This document shows, piece after piece, positions 24,623-34,709 of a stretch of 64,000 nucleotides of DNA (position 1 is its first letter; every line of letters starts with the position of its first letter). A program made the position numbers and the translations under genes. This DNA comes from Mesorhizobium sp. M4B.F.Ca.ET.203.01.1.1 (GTDB taxonomy: Bacteria > Pseudomonadota > Alphaproteobacteria > Rhizobiales > Rhizobiaceae), in the NCBI RefSeq assembly GCF_004791025.1, contig NZ_SRUO01000001.1, forward strand, positions 1 through 64,000, given 5' to 3'. The notes under the pieces are model-generated. The model was not told the DNA's origin. It searched no databases and saw only the letters and a program-made list of their open reading frames with translations.

Positions 24623-25870
24623 TCAGCTCCAGGCATGGAGCGGCGGATTTACGTCGTTGAGGTAGTAGTTGCCGAGGATCGCGTATTTCCAGCGCACCGG
24701 ATCGTGCAGCGTGTGGGTGCGGGCGTTGCGCCAGTGCCGGTCGAGATTGTGCTCGGCCAGCGTCGAGCGTGTGCCGGCGAGCTCGAACAGCTTGTTCGTG
24801 GCAATGATGGCGATCTCTGTCGTGAGGATCTTGGATTCGGCAACCGCGATCTGCGCTTCCGCGACGGTCTTCTCGTTCGGGTCGGCCACGGCGCGATCGA
24901 CCGCAAGCCCGGCCCTTTCCAGAACCGCCTCTGCCGCGTTGGCCCGCAGGCGAAGGTCGCCAATCGCCTGGATCGTATAAGGATCCTGCCAGGCATGATC
25001 GACGCCGCTGTCGATCCAGGCGCGCGACTTGGTGCGCACGAAGCCGACAGTCTCGTCGATCGCCGCCTTGGCGATGCCGAGATCGACCGCGGCCTGGATG
25101 ATCTGGAAGATGGCGCCGTCGGCCGTCGGCCTGTCATAGCCCTTGTAGCCGGGGACAAGATGCGTTTTGGGCACCTTGACATTGTCGAGCAGGACCGTGC
25201 CGGACAAAGTCGTCTTCTGTCCGAAGCTCGACCAGTCGTCGATCACCGTCAGTCCGGGCGCGCCGCGATCGGCGATGGCATACCAGGCGCGCCCCTCGTC
25301 ATCGAGCGCCACGATCGGAACCAGATGGGCAAGCAGAGCACCGCTCGAATAGAATTTCTGGCCGTTGACCACGACATGGTCGCCGGCGTCGACGAACTTT
25401 GTCTCGAAGTCGGCCGCGCGCTTGGAGCCGAACTCGGAGAACGCGTTGCCGAAGCGCGTGCCGGACAGCACCTCAGCGAAAAGCAGCTTCTTCTGCGCCT
25501 CGTCGGAGACGGTGCGGATAGCGGCGACGACGCCAAGATGGTTCTGCGGAATCTGGCCGAGCGACGGATCGGCCGCCGAGATGATGGTGATCACCTTCGA
25601 CAGGGTCACATAGGAGAGCTCCGGCCCGCCATAGGCTTTCGGCACGTTGATCGACCACAGGCCGCTCTGCGAAAACGCATCGAGCTCTTCCTTCGGCCAG
25701 ATGCGTTCACGATCCCGCTTGGAGGCATCCCTGGCGAATTCGGCGGCGAGTTTTTCGGCGACAGCGATTGCCTCGGCATCGGCCTTGATCACATGCGCCT
25801 TGGCAGAGGGTCGTTCGACCGGCGGGACGGCACTGCGGCTATCCGACGCCTGCCTGGATTGGATGGTCAT
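24623..25870 (-). CDS. sfnB: SfnB-like acyl-CoA dehydrogenase-fold flavoprotein
   Basis: Starting at 25870 the 415-residue protein has the acyl-CoA dehydrogenase fold: an N-terminal helical domain ([20 protein letters not shown]), the flavin-binding strand region ([20 protein letters not shown]), and a C-terminal helical bundle ending with [20 protein letters not shown], the usual SfnB tail. SfnB proteins belong to the dimethylsulfone/sulfur acquisition regulon and probably act as flavin-dependent oxygenases like DszC. The start overlaps the LivF-like stop by 4 bp. The open frame upstream of 25870 is antisense-like and not similar to the family. Confidence 0.85.
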   Translation of the reverse strand: MTIQSRQASDSRSAVPPVERPSAKAHVIKADAEAIAVAEKLAAEFARDASKRDRERIWPKEELDAFSQSGLWSINVPKAYGGPELSYVTLSKVITIISAADPSLGQIPQNHLGVVAAIRTVSDEAQKKLLFAEVLSGTRFGNAFSEFGSKRAADFETKFVDAGDHVVVNGQKFYSSGALLAHLVPIVALDDEGRAWYAIADRGAPGLTVIDDWSSFGQKTTLSGTVLLDNVKVPKTHLVPGYKGYDRPTADGAIFQIIQAAVDLGIAKAAIDETVGFVRTKSRAWIDSGVDHAWQDPYTIQAIGDLRLRANAAEAVLERAGLAVDRAVADPNEKTVAEAQIAVAESKILTTEIAIIATNKLFELAGTRSTLAEHNLDRHWRNARTHTLHDPVRWKYAILGNYYLNDVNPPLHAWS

Positions 25871-26658
25871 GCTGCTGTCTCCTTGGGAAAATGTTGCGGT
25901 GGAAGCGGCGCGCCGCCGAGGTAGTAGGTTTTGATATCGGTGCGCTGGCGCAAGTCGGCAGCCGATCCTTCCAGCACGCTGACGCCGTTCTCGAGCACGG
26001 TGGCGCGGTCGGCGTATTTCAGCGCGACCGCCGAATTCTGTTCGGCAACGAGGATCGAAAGGCCTTCGTCGCGGTTGAGCCGTTTCAGGGCGCTGAAGAT
26101 CTCGTCGACGATCAGCGGTGCCAGCCCCATCGACGGCTCGTCCAGAACAAAGAGTTTCGGCCGCGACATCAGACCCCGGCCGATAGCCGTCATCTGCTGC
26201 TCGCCCCCGGAAGTGAGGCCGGACCGGGTTCGCCGCTTCTCGGCGAGCCTTGGGAAAAGTGAATAGACACGATCGAGGTCCGCCTTGACGCCCGTGCGAG
26301 AGGACGAGCGTCCGAGCGCGCCGGTGAAGAGGTTCTCTTCGACCGTCAGCGAGCGGAAGCAATGCCGGCCCTCGAGGACTTGGACAAGGCCGCTGCGGAC
26401 TAGGTGCGAGGGGCTTGCCCTTGAAACATCCTCGCCACCGAAGGTGATCCGACCGGCGGTAATGGCGCCGCGCTCAGCCGGAAGGAGATTGGATACGGCG
26501 CGCAGCAGTGTCGTCTTGCCGGCACCGTTGGAGCCGAGCAGCGCGACGATCTCGCCCCTGCCAACCAACAAGTCGACGCCGTGTAGGGCGGCGATGGCGC
26601 CGTTGTAGACAGCCTCCACGCTGCTAACTGACAGTATCGGGTATTCCGGGATGGACAT
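25867..26658 (-). CDS. ABC transporter ATPase, LivF type
   Basis: The 263-residue ATPase has Walker A GSNGAGKTT, signature LTSGGEQQM (a variant of LSGGQ), Walker B LFVLDEPSMGL and the H-loop replaced by the EQN sequence typical of LivF (VAEQNSAVAL). It couples ATP hydrolysis to a branched-chain-amino-acid-type importer. Its neighbours indicate the cargo is an organosulfur compound rather than leucine. Confidence 0.9.
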   Translation of the reverse strand: MSIPEYPILSVSSVEAVYNGAIAALHGVDLLVGRGEIVALLGSNGAGKTTLLRAVSNLLPAERGAITAGRITFGGEDVSRASPSHLVRSGLVQVLEGRHCFRSLTVEENLFTGALGRSSSRTGVKADLDRVYSLFPRLAEKRRTRSGLTSGGEQQMTAIGRGLMSRPKLFVLDEPSMGLAPLIVDEIFSALKRLNRDEGLSILVAEQNSAVALKYADRATVLENGVSVLEGSAADLRQRTDIKTYYLGGAPLPPQHFPKETAA

Positions 26659-26724
26659 CGATGACTCCGCTCGGGAAGGTGGATGGCGCGGCCGGCCAGA
26701 TTTGTCGGCCGCACCATACCAAAT

Positions 26725-28056
26725 TCAGTTGCTGACCACCGCGTCGGCGTCCTCGGCCGTGCGGATCTTGATGCCCTTTTCCTTGGCATACGCCTCGGAC
26801 GACTTCTCGATGATCGGACGCAGCAGCTTCCAGTCGGGAGCGATCCAGTCGGAGACGACATTCCACTTCTTGCCGTCCCATTGCTGGAAGGTCACGTAGC
26901 CGTCACCCTCGTGATTGTCCCAGGAGACGTTGATCGAGTGGAACAGGTCCTTGGCGCCGAGTGCCTCGACGCGCGCCGGATCGAGCTTGAGATGCTCGAA
27001 GCCCCAACGCACTTCGTCGCCGGTCAGCGTGCGGTTGCCGAACTTGGCCTGTGCGATGCGGACCGCCTCGACATTGAGGATGCCATTGACGATGCCGAGA
27101 TTGTGGTAGACCGAGCCGATGCGGCTTTTGTCCTCGAGATTGCCTTTGCCGTCGCCGTAGACCGTTTTGACGATCTCCTGGACCACCGGATACCGCTCAC
27201 CCGAGGCCTGGGTGGTGATGGCCGTATAGCCCTTGGCGGCATCGCCGGCGGGGATGACATCCTCTTCGGAATTCGACCAGACATTGCCTATGATGTGATC
27301 GGCCGGGAAGCCTGTCTTCTGCGCGGTCTTCAAGGCGACGGGGTTCATCACGCCCCAGCCGCGCAGCACGACATAGTCAGGATGCTCGCGCCGGATGGTC
27401 AGCCACTGCGCCTGCTGCTCGTTGCCGGGATGCGGCACCTCGATCTGCGACAGCTCGAAGCCGTATTTCTGCGACAGCAGCTCATAGATCGGGATCGTCT
27501 CCTTCCCATAGGGCGAGCCGTGATAGAGCACGACGATGTTCTTGCCCTTGAGCTTGTCGAGGCCTCCTTCCTTGGACGCGATGTAGTTCACGATGCCGGA
27601 GGTCTCGCTGTAAGGATTGAGCAGCAGCGGGAAGACGTAAGGGAACACCCGCCCGTCGGTCGTGTCTGTGCGGCCGTGGTTGATGGTGATCAGCGGCACC
27701 TTGTCGTCGGTGATGCGATCGATCATGGCATAGGCGATGCCGACCGAGAGTGGATTCCAGGCAGCGATGCCGGGATTGCTCTTCAACCGTTCATACACCT
27801 CGACGCCCTTCTCGACCTCATATTGCGTCTCGCCTTCGCTCCAGGCCAGCTTGACGCCATTGACGCCGCCGTCGCGGATGTTGATCAGGTTGAGATAGTC
27901 GATGAAGCCACCGAAAAAGCCGGTTCCGCCGGCCGCATACGGACCGACACGGTAGCTCTGCAGGGGAAAGTATTGTTCTTCGGCGTGAACCGCCGTCGCG
28001 CCGAGCACGAAGGCCGTGGCGATCGCCGCTTTTCTTAGGTGACTGAAGAAGGTCAT
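26725..28056 (-). CDS. Periplasmic substrate-binding protein, LivK type
   Basis: The 443-residue protein starts with a signal peptide (KAAIATAFVLGATAVHAE, cleavage near residue 25). The mature sequence is a type I periplasmic binding protein: GGFIDYLNLINIRDGGVNGV, VPLITINHGRTDTTDG, GKNIVVLYHGSPYGKETIPI and a long C-terminal lobe. It is longer than LivK (about 370), placing it in the subgroup used by urea/amide and other Liv-like importers. Cargo should be captured in the periplasm; a sulfone or sulfonate is inferred from context. Confidence 0.88.
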   Translation of the reverse strand: MTFFSHLRKAAIATAFVLGATAVHAEEQYFPLQSYRVGPYAAGGTGFFGGFIDYLNLINIRDGGVNGVKLAWSEGETQYEVEKGVEVYERLKSNPGIAAWNPLSVGIAYAMIDRITDDKVPLITINHGRTDTTDGRVFPYVFPLLLNPYSETSGIVNYIASKEGGLDKLKGKNIVVLYHGSPYGKETIPIYELLSQKYGFELSQIEVPHPGNEQQAQWLTIRREHPDYVVLRGWGVMNPVALKTAQKTGFPADHIIGNVWSNSEEDVIPAGDAAKGYTAITTQASGERYPVVQEIVKTVYGDGKGNLEDKSRIGSVYHNLGIVNGILNVEAVRIAQAKFGNRTLTGDEVRWGFEHLKLDPARVEALGAKDLFHSINVSWDNHEGDGYVTFQQWDGKKWNVVSDWIAPDWKLLRPIIEKSSEAYAKEKGIKIRTAEDADAVVSN

Positions 28057-28109
28057 TGCTTACGTCTCCTGATGGGTTGGTCCGAGCGGAGGAGGAAGTT
28101 GAGCGGCAA

Positions 28110-29159
28110 TCAGCTGGACCTTGAGCCGATCCGTCGTTTGAGGCGGTCGAAGAGGGCCGACAGCCCGCTCGGTTCCGCGATGAGGAAGATGATGATAAGG
28201 GCGCCGAGCACGATGCGCTGGCTCATGTCGAGAACGCCCGAATCGAACAGGCCGCCGAACAGGAAGGCGCCGAGCCGGGACAGAAAGAGCGGGAGGACAA
28301 CGATGAACGCCGCACCCAAAAACGCGCCACGGATCGAGGCCAGCCCGCCGATGATGATGATGAACAGGATCTGGAATGAGCGGTCGAGATTGAAGCCTGC
28401 CGGCTCGACGGTGCGCAGATAGGTGAAGGCCCACAGCACGCCGGCGATACCGATGATGAACGACGAGATGGCGAACGCCAGAAGCTTGGTTCGCAGCACC
28501 GGCACACCGATGACGCGTGCGGCGGTTTCGTTGTCCCGCACGGCGATGAAGTTGCGACCGGTCGCGCTGTTGACCAAGCGCCAGACGAGGGCCGTCAGCA
28601 CCATGACCGTGGTGACCGAAAGCAAATAGCGGCCGGTCGCGCTGTCGAGCGAAAGACCGGCGACGGCCAGGTGCGGCGCCGAGATCACCCCGGACGGGTT
28701 GTCGTTGGAGAACCAGCCGAACTTGGTCAGCGCCCATTGCCCGAAGAACTGGGCGGCGAGCGTCGAGACGGCGAGGTAGAAGCCGCGCAGCCTGAGACTG
28801 GGCAGGCCGAACACGACGCCGAAGCCGGCGGCGGAAATTCCGGCCAGGATCATGGTCACCGCCAGCGGCAGGCCTTCGACCCTGAGGTTGAAATTGTAGG
28901 CGCCGAACGCGCCCACCGCCATGAAGGCGGAAGAGCCAAGCGAGAGCTGGCCGCAATAGCCGGTCAGCAAATTGAGGCCGACCGCCGCCAGGCTGAGCGC
29001 CAGGAATGGCAGCAGGATCGCCTCGACCAGATAGCCCGAAGCATAGGCAGGGACCACGCCGTAGGCGACGACGAACAGGGCGGTCGCCAACGCCAGCTTC
29101 TGAACGAGTTTCGCCCAGTCGACTGGAAGCCTTGCGGCGTCGAGAGCTTGCACGGCCAT
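28110..29159 (-). CDS. ABC transporter permease, LivM type
   Basis: The 349-residue protein has eight to ten hydrophobic segments and the LivM hallmark GVVFGLPSLRLRGFYLAVSTL, followed by AVRDNETAARVIGVPV, the cytoplasmic coupling region. It is 3 bp downstream of the LivH-like gene and pairs with it to form the channel. Confidence 0.9.
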   Translation of the reverse strand: MAVQALDAARLPVDWAKLVQKLALATALFVVAYGVVPAYASGYLVEAILLPFLALSLAAVGLNLLTGYCGQLSLGSSAFMAVGAFGAYNFNLRVEGLPLAVTMILAGISAAGFGVVFGLPSLRLRGFYLAVSTLAAQFFGQWALTKFGWFSNDNPSGVISAPHLAVAGLSLDSATGRYLLSVTTVMVLTALVWRLVNSATGRNFIAVRDNETAARVIGVPVLRTKLLAFAISSFIIGIAGVLWAFTYLRTVEPAGFNLDRSFQILFIIIIGGLASIRGAFLGAAFIVVLPLFLSRLGAFLFGGLFDSGVLDMSQRIVLGALIIIFLIAEPSGLSALFDRLKRRIGSRSS

Positions 29160-29162
29160 GGT

Positions 29163-30059
29163 TCAGACCCTTTCGACGGTTTTCTGGCCAAACAGGCCGG
29201 AGGGGCGCACCAAAAGCACAACCAGCGCCAGCGCATAGGCGAACCAGCCCTCGATGCCGCCGCCGACGAACGGGCCGAGATAGACCTCGGCCAGCTTCTC
29301 GCTGGCGCCGATGATGAGGCCGCCAACGATGGCGCCGAGGATGGAATCGAAGCCGCCAAGCACCAGCACCGGCAGCGCCTTCAGCACGATCAGCGACAGC
29401 GAGAACTGGACGCCGAGACGCGCGCCCCACAACAGTCCGGCGACCAGCGCGACGAAGCCGGCCGCCGTCCACACGGTGCCCCAGATGCGAGGCAGCCGCA
29501 GCCCGACGGCGAGGGCCGCGAACTGATCGTCGGCGACGGCGCGAAACGCAAGGCCGATCCGCGTCCAATAGAAGAAGGCGCTGAGGCCTGCGACCATGGC
29601 GGCGGCGATCGCCGCCGCCAGCAGGTCGAAGGATGAGATCAGTATGCCGCCGACCTCGAAGGGGGTGTCGTCGATGCCGAGGTCGAGCCCGTGCACCTGC
29701 GTGCCCCAGATAAGCTGGGCGGCACCTTCGATGATGTAGGAGAGCCCCAGCGTCGCCATGAACAGCGTCATCGGCGAGCGGTTGACCAGCGGCCTGAGCA
29801 CGGTCCGCTCGATGGTGAAGCCGAGCGCGACCATGACCGCGAAGGTGATGAGCAGCGAAAGCGCGAAGGGGATGCCGCGTTCGACGAGGCTGACAAAGGT
29901 GAGCGCTGCGAACAGCACCATCGACCCCTGCGCGAAGTTCAGCACGCCCGACGTCTTGTAGATCAGCACGAAACCTATGGCGACAAGCGAATACATGACG
30001 CCAGAGAGCAGGCCGCCGACCAGCACTTCGATGACGAAGAGGAAATCATAGTAGCTCAT
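29163..30059 (-). CDS. ABC transporter permease, LivH type
   Basis: The 298-residue protein opens with a membrane segment and GVLNFAQGSMVLFAALTFVS, the conserved LivH loop. RAVADDQFAALAVGLRLPRI is the coupling helix and KALPVLVLGGFDSILGAIVG is the second conserved block. I place the start at 30059 (MSYYDFLF), overlapping the LivG-like stop by 4 bp; the frame is open further upstream only as antisense to livG. Confidence 0.9.
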   Translation of the reverse strand: MSYYDFLFVIEVLVGGLLSGVMYSLVAIGFVLIYKTSGVLNFAQGSMVLFAALTFVSLVERGIPFALSLLITFAVMVALGFTIERTVLRPLVNRSPMTLFMATLGLSYIIEGAAQLIWGTQVHGLDLGIDDTPFEVGGILISSFDLLAAAIAAAMVAGLSAFFYWTRIGLAFRAVADDQFAALAVGLRLPRIWGTVWTAAGFVALVAGLLWGARLGVQFSLSLIVLKALPVLVLGGFDSILGAIVGGLIIGASEKLAEVYLGPFVGGGIEGWFAYALALVVLLVRPSGLFGQKTVERV

Positions 30060-30961
30060 CGGATGTCCTCGCCATTCTCGCCCTCGGCGGTGCCGATATA
30101 GGCCCGGATCACTGCCGGATCGGCCCTGACCTCGGCCGGCGTCCCGTCTGCGATCTTGCGGCCGTAGTCGAGCACGGCGACGCGGTCGGAGAGGCCCATG
30201 ACGACGCCGATGTCGTGCTCGATCAGGATGATGGTGACGCCGTGCCGGTCGCGCGCGGCGCGCACGAAGCCGGCCATCTCGGCCTTCTCGGTCGCCGTCA
30301 AGCCGGCCATCGGCTCGTCGAGCAGCAGCAGCTTCGGCTCGGCGACCAGCGCGCGCGCCAGCTCGACCCGCTTCTGCAGGCCGTAAGGCAAGGTGGCGAC
30401 GAGGCGGTCGGCGACGCTTTCGAGATGCAGGAAGGCGACTATCTGATCGGTCTTTTCGGCGATTCCCGCATCTTCGCTCCGGGCGCGTGGCAGACCTGCA
30501 ATATGTTCGACGAAACTGGCGCGCCTGGTGTGGACGCGGCCGCACGCGATGTTGTTGCGCACGGACAGACCGCCGAATAGCGCCAGGTTCTGGAAGGTTC
30601 GCGCAACGCCGAGCCGTGCTAGACGGCTCGCCGGCACCCGGGAGAAGGACTGCCCGCCGATCGCAATCCTGCCGCGGTCGGCGTGATAGAGGCCGCTGAT
30701 GATGTTGATCAGTGAGGACTTGCCGGCGCCGTTGGGGCCGATCACCGCGCGGATCTCGCCGACTTCCACTTCGAGATCAACATCGCTCAGCGCCTTGACC
30801 CCGCCAAAGGAAATGCCGATCCCGCTCAGCGCGAGAACCACATCCGGCCGTGACGACAGGCGTGCCAGACGCCTGTCGCCGACGGGGTTAGCCACCGCGA
30901 GGATGGCGGAAATTTCGGACGCGCGCTCGTATGCGGCCGCTCCCAGCGAAGCACCAATCAT
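30056..30961 (-). CDS. ABC transporter ATPase, LivG type
   Basis: Residues ~40-290 form a LivG ATPase with Walker A GPNGAGKSS, Q-loop RTFQNLALF, a degenerate signature LPYGLQKRVELARAL, Walker B LLLLDEPMAGL and H-loop LIEHD. The first ~40 residues (to ~LSSRPDVV) are an unusual extension without similarity, so a later start is possible. First transporter gene of the operon, 56 bp after the SfnG-like gene. Confidence 0.9.
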   Translation of the reverse strand: MIGASLGAAAYERASEISAILAVANPVGDRRLARLSSRPDVVLALSGIGISFGGVKALSDVDLEVEVGEIRAVIGPNGAGKSSLINIISGLYHADRGRIAIGGQSFSRVPASRLARLGVARTFQNLALFGGLSVRNNIACGRVHTRRASFVEHIAGLPRARSEDAGIAEKTDQIVAFLHLESVADRLVATLPYGLQKRVELARALVAEPKLLLLDEPMAGLTATEKAEMAGFVRAARDRHGVTIILIEHDIGVVMGLSDRVAVLDYGRKIADGTPAEVRADPAVIRAYIGTAEGENGEDIR

Positions 30962-31017
30962 GAAACATTCCTGCTTTTGAAGGCGTGTCGGCTGCGGCCC
31001 CGTGGGCCGCGCCCGTC

Positions 31018-32118
31018 CTATTCCGCGGCGACAAGCTCCCTGTCGCGAGCTGCTTCCAGTTCGCGCACCAGAGGAATGACGCGCTTGCCGAAGAACTCGA
31101 CCTCTTCCTGGAAATGCAGGAAGCCGAGCAGGATCAGGTCGGCACCGGCGTCCTTCAGTTTCAGGATGCGTTCGGCGATCTGTTCCGGCGTGCCGATGAG
31201 ATTGCTGCGGAAGCCGTCATTGTACTGAACGAGATCCTCGAGGGACGACTTCGCCCAATTGCCTTCGCCTTCCGGCGAGGCCTTGCCGGCATTCTTGACC
31301 TGATCGGCAAAGCCCTGCACCGCCTCCGGATTCGCCTTGGCGATGATCTCGTCGAGCACGGCGCGCGCTTCCTGCTCGCTCTCGCGGGCGATGGCGAAAG
31401 CGTTGACGCCGATCCTAACCTTGTGGCCGTTGGCTTTCGCCTTGGTGCGGATGTCGTCGACCTGCTTCCGGATCTCCTCCGGGGTATTGCCGTTGGTGAA
31501 ATACCAATCGGAGACACGAGACGCCATGTCGCGAGCGGCTCGCGACGAGCCGCCCTGGAATATCTCGGGCAAGGGCTCGATCGGCTTCGGCTTCATGGAA
31601 TAGTTGGTGAAGCGGTAGAAATCGCCCTTCAGCGTGAAGCTGTCTTCCGTCCAGATGCCGCGCAACGCTCGGATAAATTCCTCCGACCGGCGATAGCGCT
31701 CGTCATGATCGAGCCAGAGTTCGCCAATCGCGGCGAACTCGCCTCGGAACCAGCCGCTGACGACATTGACGGAGACGCGGCCATTGGTCAGGTGGTTGAT
31801 GGTAGCGATCTGCTTGGCCGCCAGCGCAGGGTTCCACGGACCGGGCAGGATCGCTGCGATGACCTTCAGCGTTGTGGTCGCGGCAAGCAAGGCATGGCTG
31901 AACGAGACTGATTCGTGCTGGTTGTCGGCCCCATAGCCGGCTGTGAAACGGATCTGGCTCAGCGCATAGTCGAACCCGTTGGCCTCGGCAATCTGGGCGA
32001 GCTTGCGGTTGTAGTCGATATCCCAACCCGTCCGCTGCTCGATGTTGGAGATGACCAGGCCGCCGGAGACGTTCGGGACCCAGTAGGCGAATTTGATGGC
32101 GTCGGAATGCGAACTCAT
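31018..32118 (-). CDS. sfnG: SfnG-like FMNH2-dependent dimethylsulfone monooxygenase
   Basis: The 366-residue sequence starts KFAYWVPNVSGGLVISNIEQ and contains QIRFTAGYGADNQHESVSFS, IAAILPGPWNPALAAKQIAT, NVVSGWFRGEFAAIGE and a near-invariant ending LLGFLHFQEEVEFFG, all characteristic of SfnG. SfnG uses reduced FMN and oxygen to convert dimethylsulfone to methanesulfinate and formaldehyde. Reduced flavin would come from the neighbouring FMN reductase. The start at 32118 is where similarity begins. Confidence 0.92.
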   Translation of the reverse strand: MSSHSDAIKFAYWVPNVSGGLVISNIEQRTGWDIDYNRKLAQIAEANGFDYALSQIRFTAGYGADNQHESVSFSHALLAATTTLKVIAAILPGPWNPALAAKQIATINHLTNGRVSVNVVSGWFRGEFAAIGELWLDHDERYRRSEEFIRALRGIWTEDSFTLKGDFYRFTNYSMKPKPIEPLPEIFQGGSSRAARDMASRVSDWYFTNGNTPEEIRKQVDDIRTKAKANGHKVRIGVNAFAIARESEQEARAVLDEIIAKANPEAVQGFADQVKNAGKASPEGEGNWAKSSLEDLVQYNDGFRSNLIGTPEQIAERILKLKDAGADLILLGFLHFQEEVEFFGKRVIPLVRELEAARDRELVAAE

Positions 32119-32143
32119 GTCGTCGTTTCCCCTGTTGATTGGC

Positions 32144-32740
32144 TCAGCCGACGCGGGTGGCGACGGCGGCATTTGCGTGACTTGAGTTGAGCAAGGAGAC
32201 CGCGTCGGTAGCGGCCCTTGCAATACGCTCGATGATGGCTGCGCCGACGATTTCGCCATCGACGAAATCGTCGGGCGTGCCGTAGACGCCCGTAGGGACG
32301 GTGACAGCGCCAAAAAAGCCGAACAATGGCCGGAGCTGATGTTCGAGCACCAGGCCATGGTATGGGCTCCCGCCGGTCGCCGCGAGAAGCACGGTCTTGC
32401 CCGTCAACGCGCGATAGTCGACCAGGTCGAACAGGTGCTTGAGAGCGCCAGTGTAGGAAGCCCTATAGACAGGCGTTCCGACCACGAGCAAATCGGCCTT
32501 CTCGACACGCTGGATAATCGCTTCTCCAGATGCGCCAAGTGCGCCGCGGGATAGTCCGGCGAAAAGCGACGGTGCTGCCTCCGTGATCTCAATCAGACCG
32601 GTGTCGGCAAGCAGGCGCAACGCGACCGCCTTGACCAGCGCATTGACGACCGCCGTGGTGCGGGACGGGTTGCTTACACCGCCGGATATTCCAAGAACCG
32701 ATAATCGTGCCAAGTCATCTATCTCCCACACATGCGCCAT
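32144..32740 (-). CDS. NAD(P)H-dependent FMN reductase, MsuE/SsuE type
   Basis: The 198-residue flavodoxin-fold protein has the phosphate loop GGVSNPSRTT, the TPVYRASYTGALKHLFDLVD block and LLAATGGSPYHGLVLEHQLR, all typical of MsuE/SsuE. It supplies FMNH2 to the two luciferase-like monooxygenases. It is the first gene of the operon; the ~190 bp upstream to the IS256 element should contain the promoter, but I identify no specific regulator site there. Confidence 0.9.
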   Translation of the reverse strand: MAHVWEIDDLARLSVLGISGGVSNPSRTTAVVNALVKAVALRLLADTGLIEITEAAPSLFAGLSRGALGASGEAIIQRVEKADLLVVGTPVYRASYTGALKHLFDLVDYRALTGKTVLLAATGGSPYHGLVLEHQLRPLFGFFGAVTVPTGVYGTPDDFVDGEIVGAAIIERIARAATDAVSLLNSSHANAAVATRVG

Positions 32741-32930
32741 AGGCCACCACCGAAACCAAACGATATTCTACGAAATCTGTAGACATAAGGTACTTTGTTC
32801 TGATGTTTTCACGTCAATGGGAAAAACGGCGCTGCTAGGAGCGGCACGCCCACCGCATTCGATCTCAAATGGGATTAACTTGGCAGGGGCCGTAGGCGTC
32901 ACCCGCGAGTTCGACTTTGGTGAAAACAGG

Positions 32931-34353
32931 GGTCGTGTCCCACCGCGTGGTGTAGGTCGGCGATAGCGAAGCCGCTCGCGAGCGCGCCCTCAACAGCGCT
33001 GTAGCGAGCGAGCGGCGCAGCGGCGGTCATCGATGTTCTTCGGTAGGGTTGGGTTGCTGACACAACCTGATTCGAAGGAACCACCGATGACCAACGACAT
33101 GATGAACCTGCGCACGCTCGTAGAGAAGACCCCCGATGCCGATATCCTGCGCGAGATGATCGGCTTTGCCGCCGAGCGGCTGATGGAGCTGGAGGTGGGC
33201 GCCGCCACCGGCGCGGCCCATGGCGAGAAGAACCCGCTGCGGCTTGTCCAGCGCAACGGCTACCGCGACAGAGACTGGGAGACGCGGCGGCACCGTCGAG
33301 CTGCGCATCCCCAAGCTCAGGAAGGGCTCTTACTTCCCGAGCTTCCTTGAGCCGCGGCGCATGGCCGAGAAGGCGCTGATCGCCGTCATCCAGGAGGCCT
33401 ACGTCCAGGGTATCTCGACGCGCTCGGTCGACGACCTGGTCAAGGCGATGGGCATGAGCGGCGTCTCCAAGAGCCAGGTCAGCCGGCTGTGCGAGGAGAT
33501 CGACGGCAAGGTGAAGGCCTTCCTCGACAGGCCCATCGAGGGCGACTGGCCCTATCTGTGGATCGATGCCACCTACCTGAAGGTGCGCCGCGGCGGACGC
33601 ATCGTCTCGGTCGCCGTCATCATCGCCGTCGGTGTAAACGCAGACGGCCGGCGCGAAGTGCTGGGCATGGAGGTCGGCACGTCTGAGGCCGAGCCGATCT
33701 GGACGGAGTTTTTGCGCAAGCTGACCCGCCGCGGCCTGCGCGGCGTCAAGCTCGTCGTTTCCGATGCCCATGAAGGCATCAAGGCGGCCGTCACCAAGGT
33801 GCTGTGCGCGACATGGCAGCGCTGCCGGGTCCATTTCATGAGGAACGTGCTGGCGCATGCCGGCAAGAGCGGCCGCCGCGTCGCCTCGGCCTTCATCGCC
33901 ACCGCCTTCGCCCAGGAGACGGCCGAGGCCGCCAGCACCCAATGGCGCGCCGTTGCCGACCAGATCCGGCCGAAGGTGCCCAAGCTCGCCACCATCATGG
34001 ACGATGCCGAGCCCGACGTGCTTGCCTACATGACCTTCCCCAAGGAGCACCGTGCCAAGCTGCATAGCACCAACCCGATCGAGCGCCTCAACGGCGAGAT
34101 CAAGCGCAGGACCGAGGTCGTCGGCATCTTCCCCAATGACGATGCCATAGTCCGTCTCGTCGGCGCCCTCCTGCTCGAACAGAATGATGAATGGGCCGTG
34201 CAGCGGGCGCGCTACATGACCCTTGAGACCATCAGCCAGATGAGCGATGATCCGCTCATCAGCCTGCCGGCAGTGGCGCGCTGATCAGTCCGGCCCTTGC
34301 CGGAGAGCACGGCGACCAATGCCGTTACCTACACCACGCCATGGGGCACGATC
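32931..34353 (+). mobile_element. IS256-family insertion sequence with 8-bp target duplication
   Basis: The element is 1423 bp. Left end GGTCGTGTCCCACCGCGTGG and right end (reverse complement) GATCGTGCCCCATGGCGTGG are imperfect inverted repeats that extend through TGTAGGT. Identical 8-bp flanks AAAACAGG occur at 32923-32930 and 34354-34361, as expected for IS256. The intact duplication suggests a comparatively recent insertion, downstream of nothing and upstream of the sulfone operon promoter. Confidence 0.9.
33087..34284 (+). pseudogene. IS256-family transposase, one frameshift
   Basis: The protein starts [20 protein letters not shown] and, after a frameshift near 33285, continues [20 protein letters not shown] to the end. 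The DDE residues lie in [22 protein letters not shown] and the C-terminal [15 protein letters not shown]. Only one indel disrupts an otherwise complete ~400-residue enzyme, so it may be recent or a sequencing error. Confidence 0.88.
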
Positions 34354-34361
34354 AAAACAGG

Positions 34362-34709
34362 CTCCGCCGGCGCGATATGAGGAATGTCGTCCAGCCGTTT
34401 GTGACAGCGCTCTCCACCGATGCCACGCAATCAAATGAGCGCGTGTATCATGACGGCTAGGCGTGCGAGAAACGTCCTCAGGCATTGCCCTACGAAGGAG
34501 CCGATATTAGCGCCGAGATTTCAAGGCTGGTCAGGGACGATTGAGAGTTTTGAGCACCGGCAGCACGAAGGCGGCAATCGCAGCGTCATGCCTTCGGAAC
34601 CATCGGTAGCTGCTCAATACGTTCTGTTGTGCTCCTGCCTGTATATGTGTTGCGTAATTCCCCTGAATGGCAACGGATTACCTGCGTCTGGTTATTCATT
34701 CTTCACCAC
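34362..34709. other. No gene recognised
   Basis: 348 bp between the IS256 right flank and the amidohydrolase relic; no supported frame or site seen. Confidence 0.35.

Noticed and set aside
24593..28038. Long plus-strand frames across sfnB and the LivK-like gene
   Set aside because: They are antisense shadows of clearly conserved minus-strand genes.
28671..29636. A 321-codon plus-strand frame rich in Arg, Gln and Glu
   Set aside because: Antisense to the LivM/LivH-like permeases; composition is that expected for the complement of membrane-protein codons.
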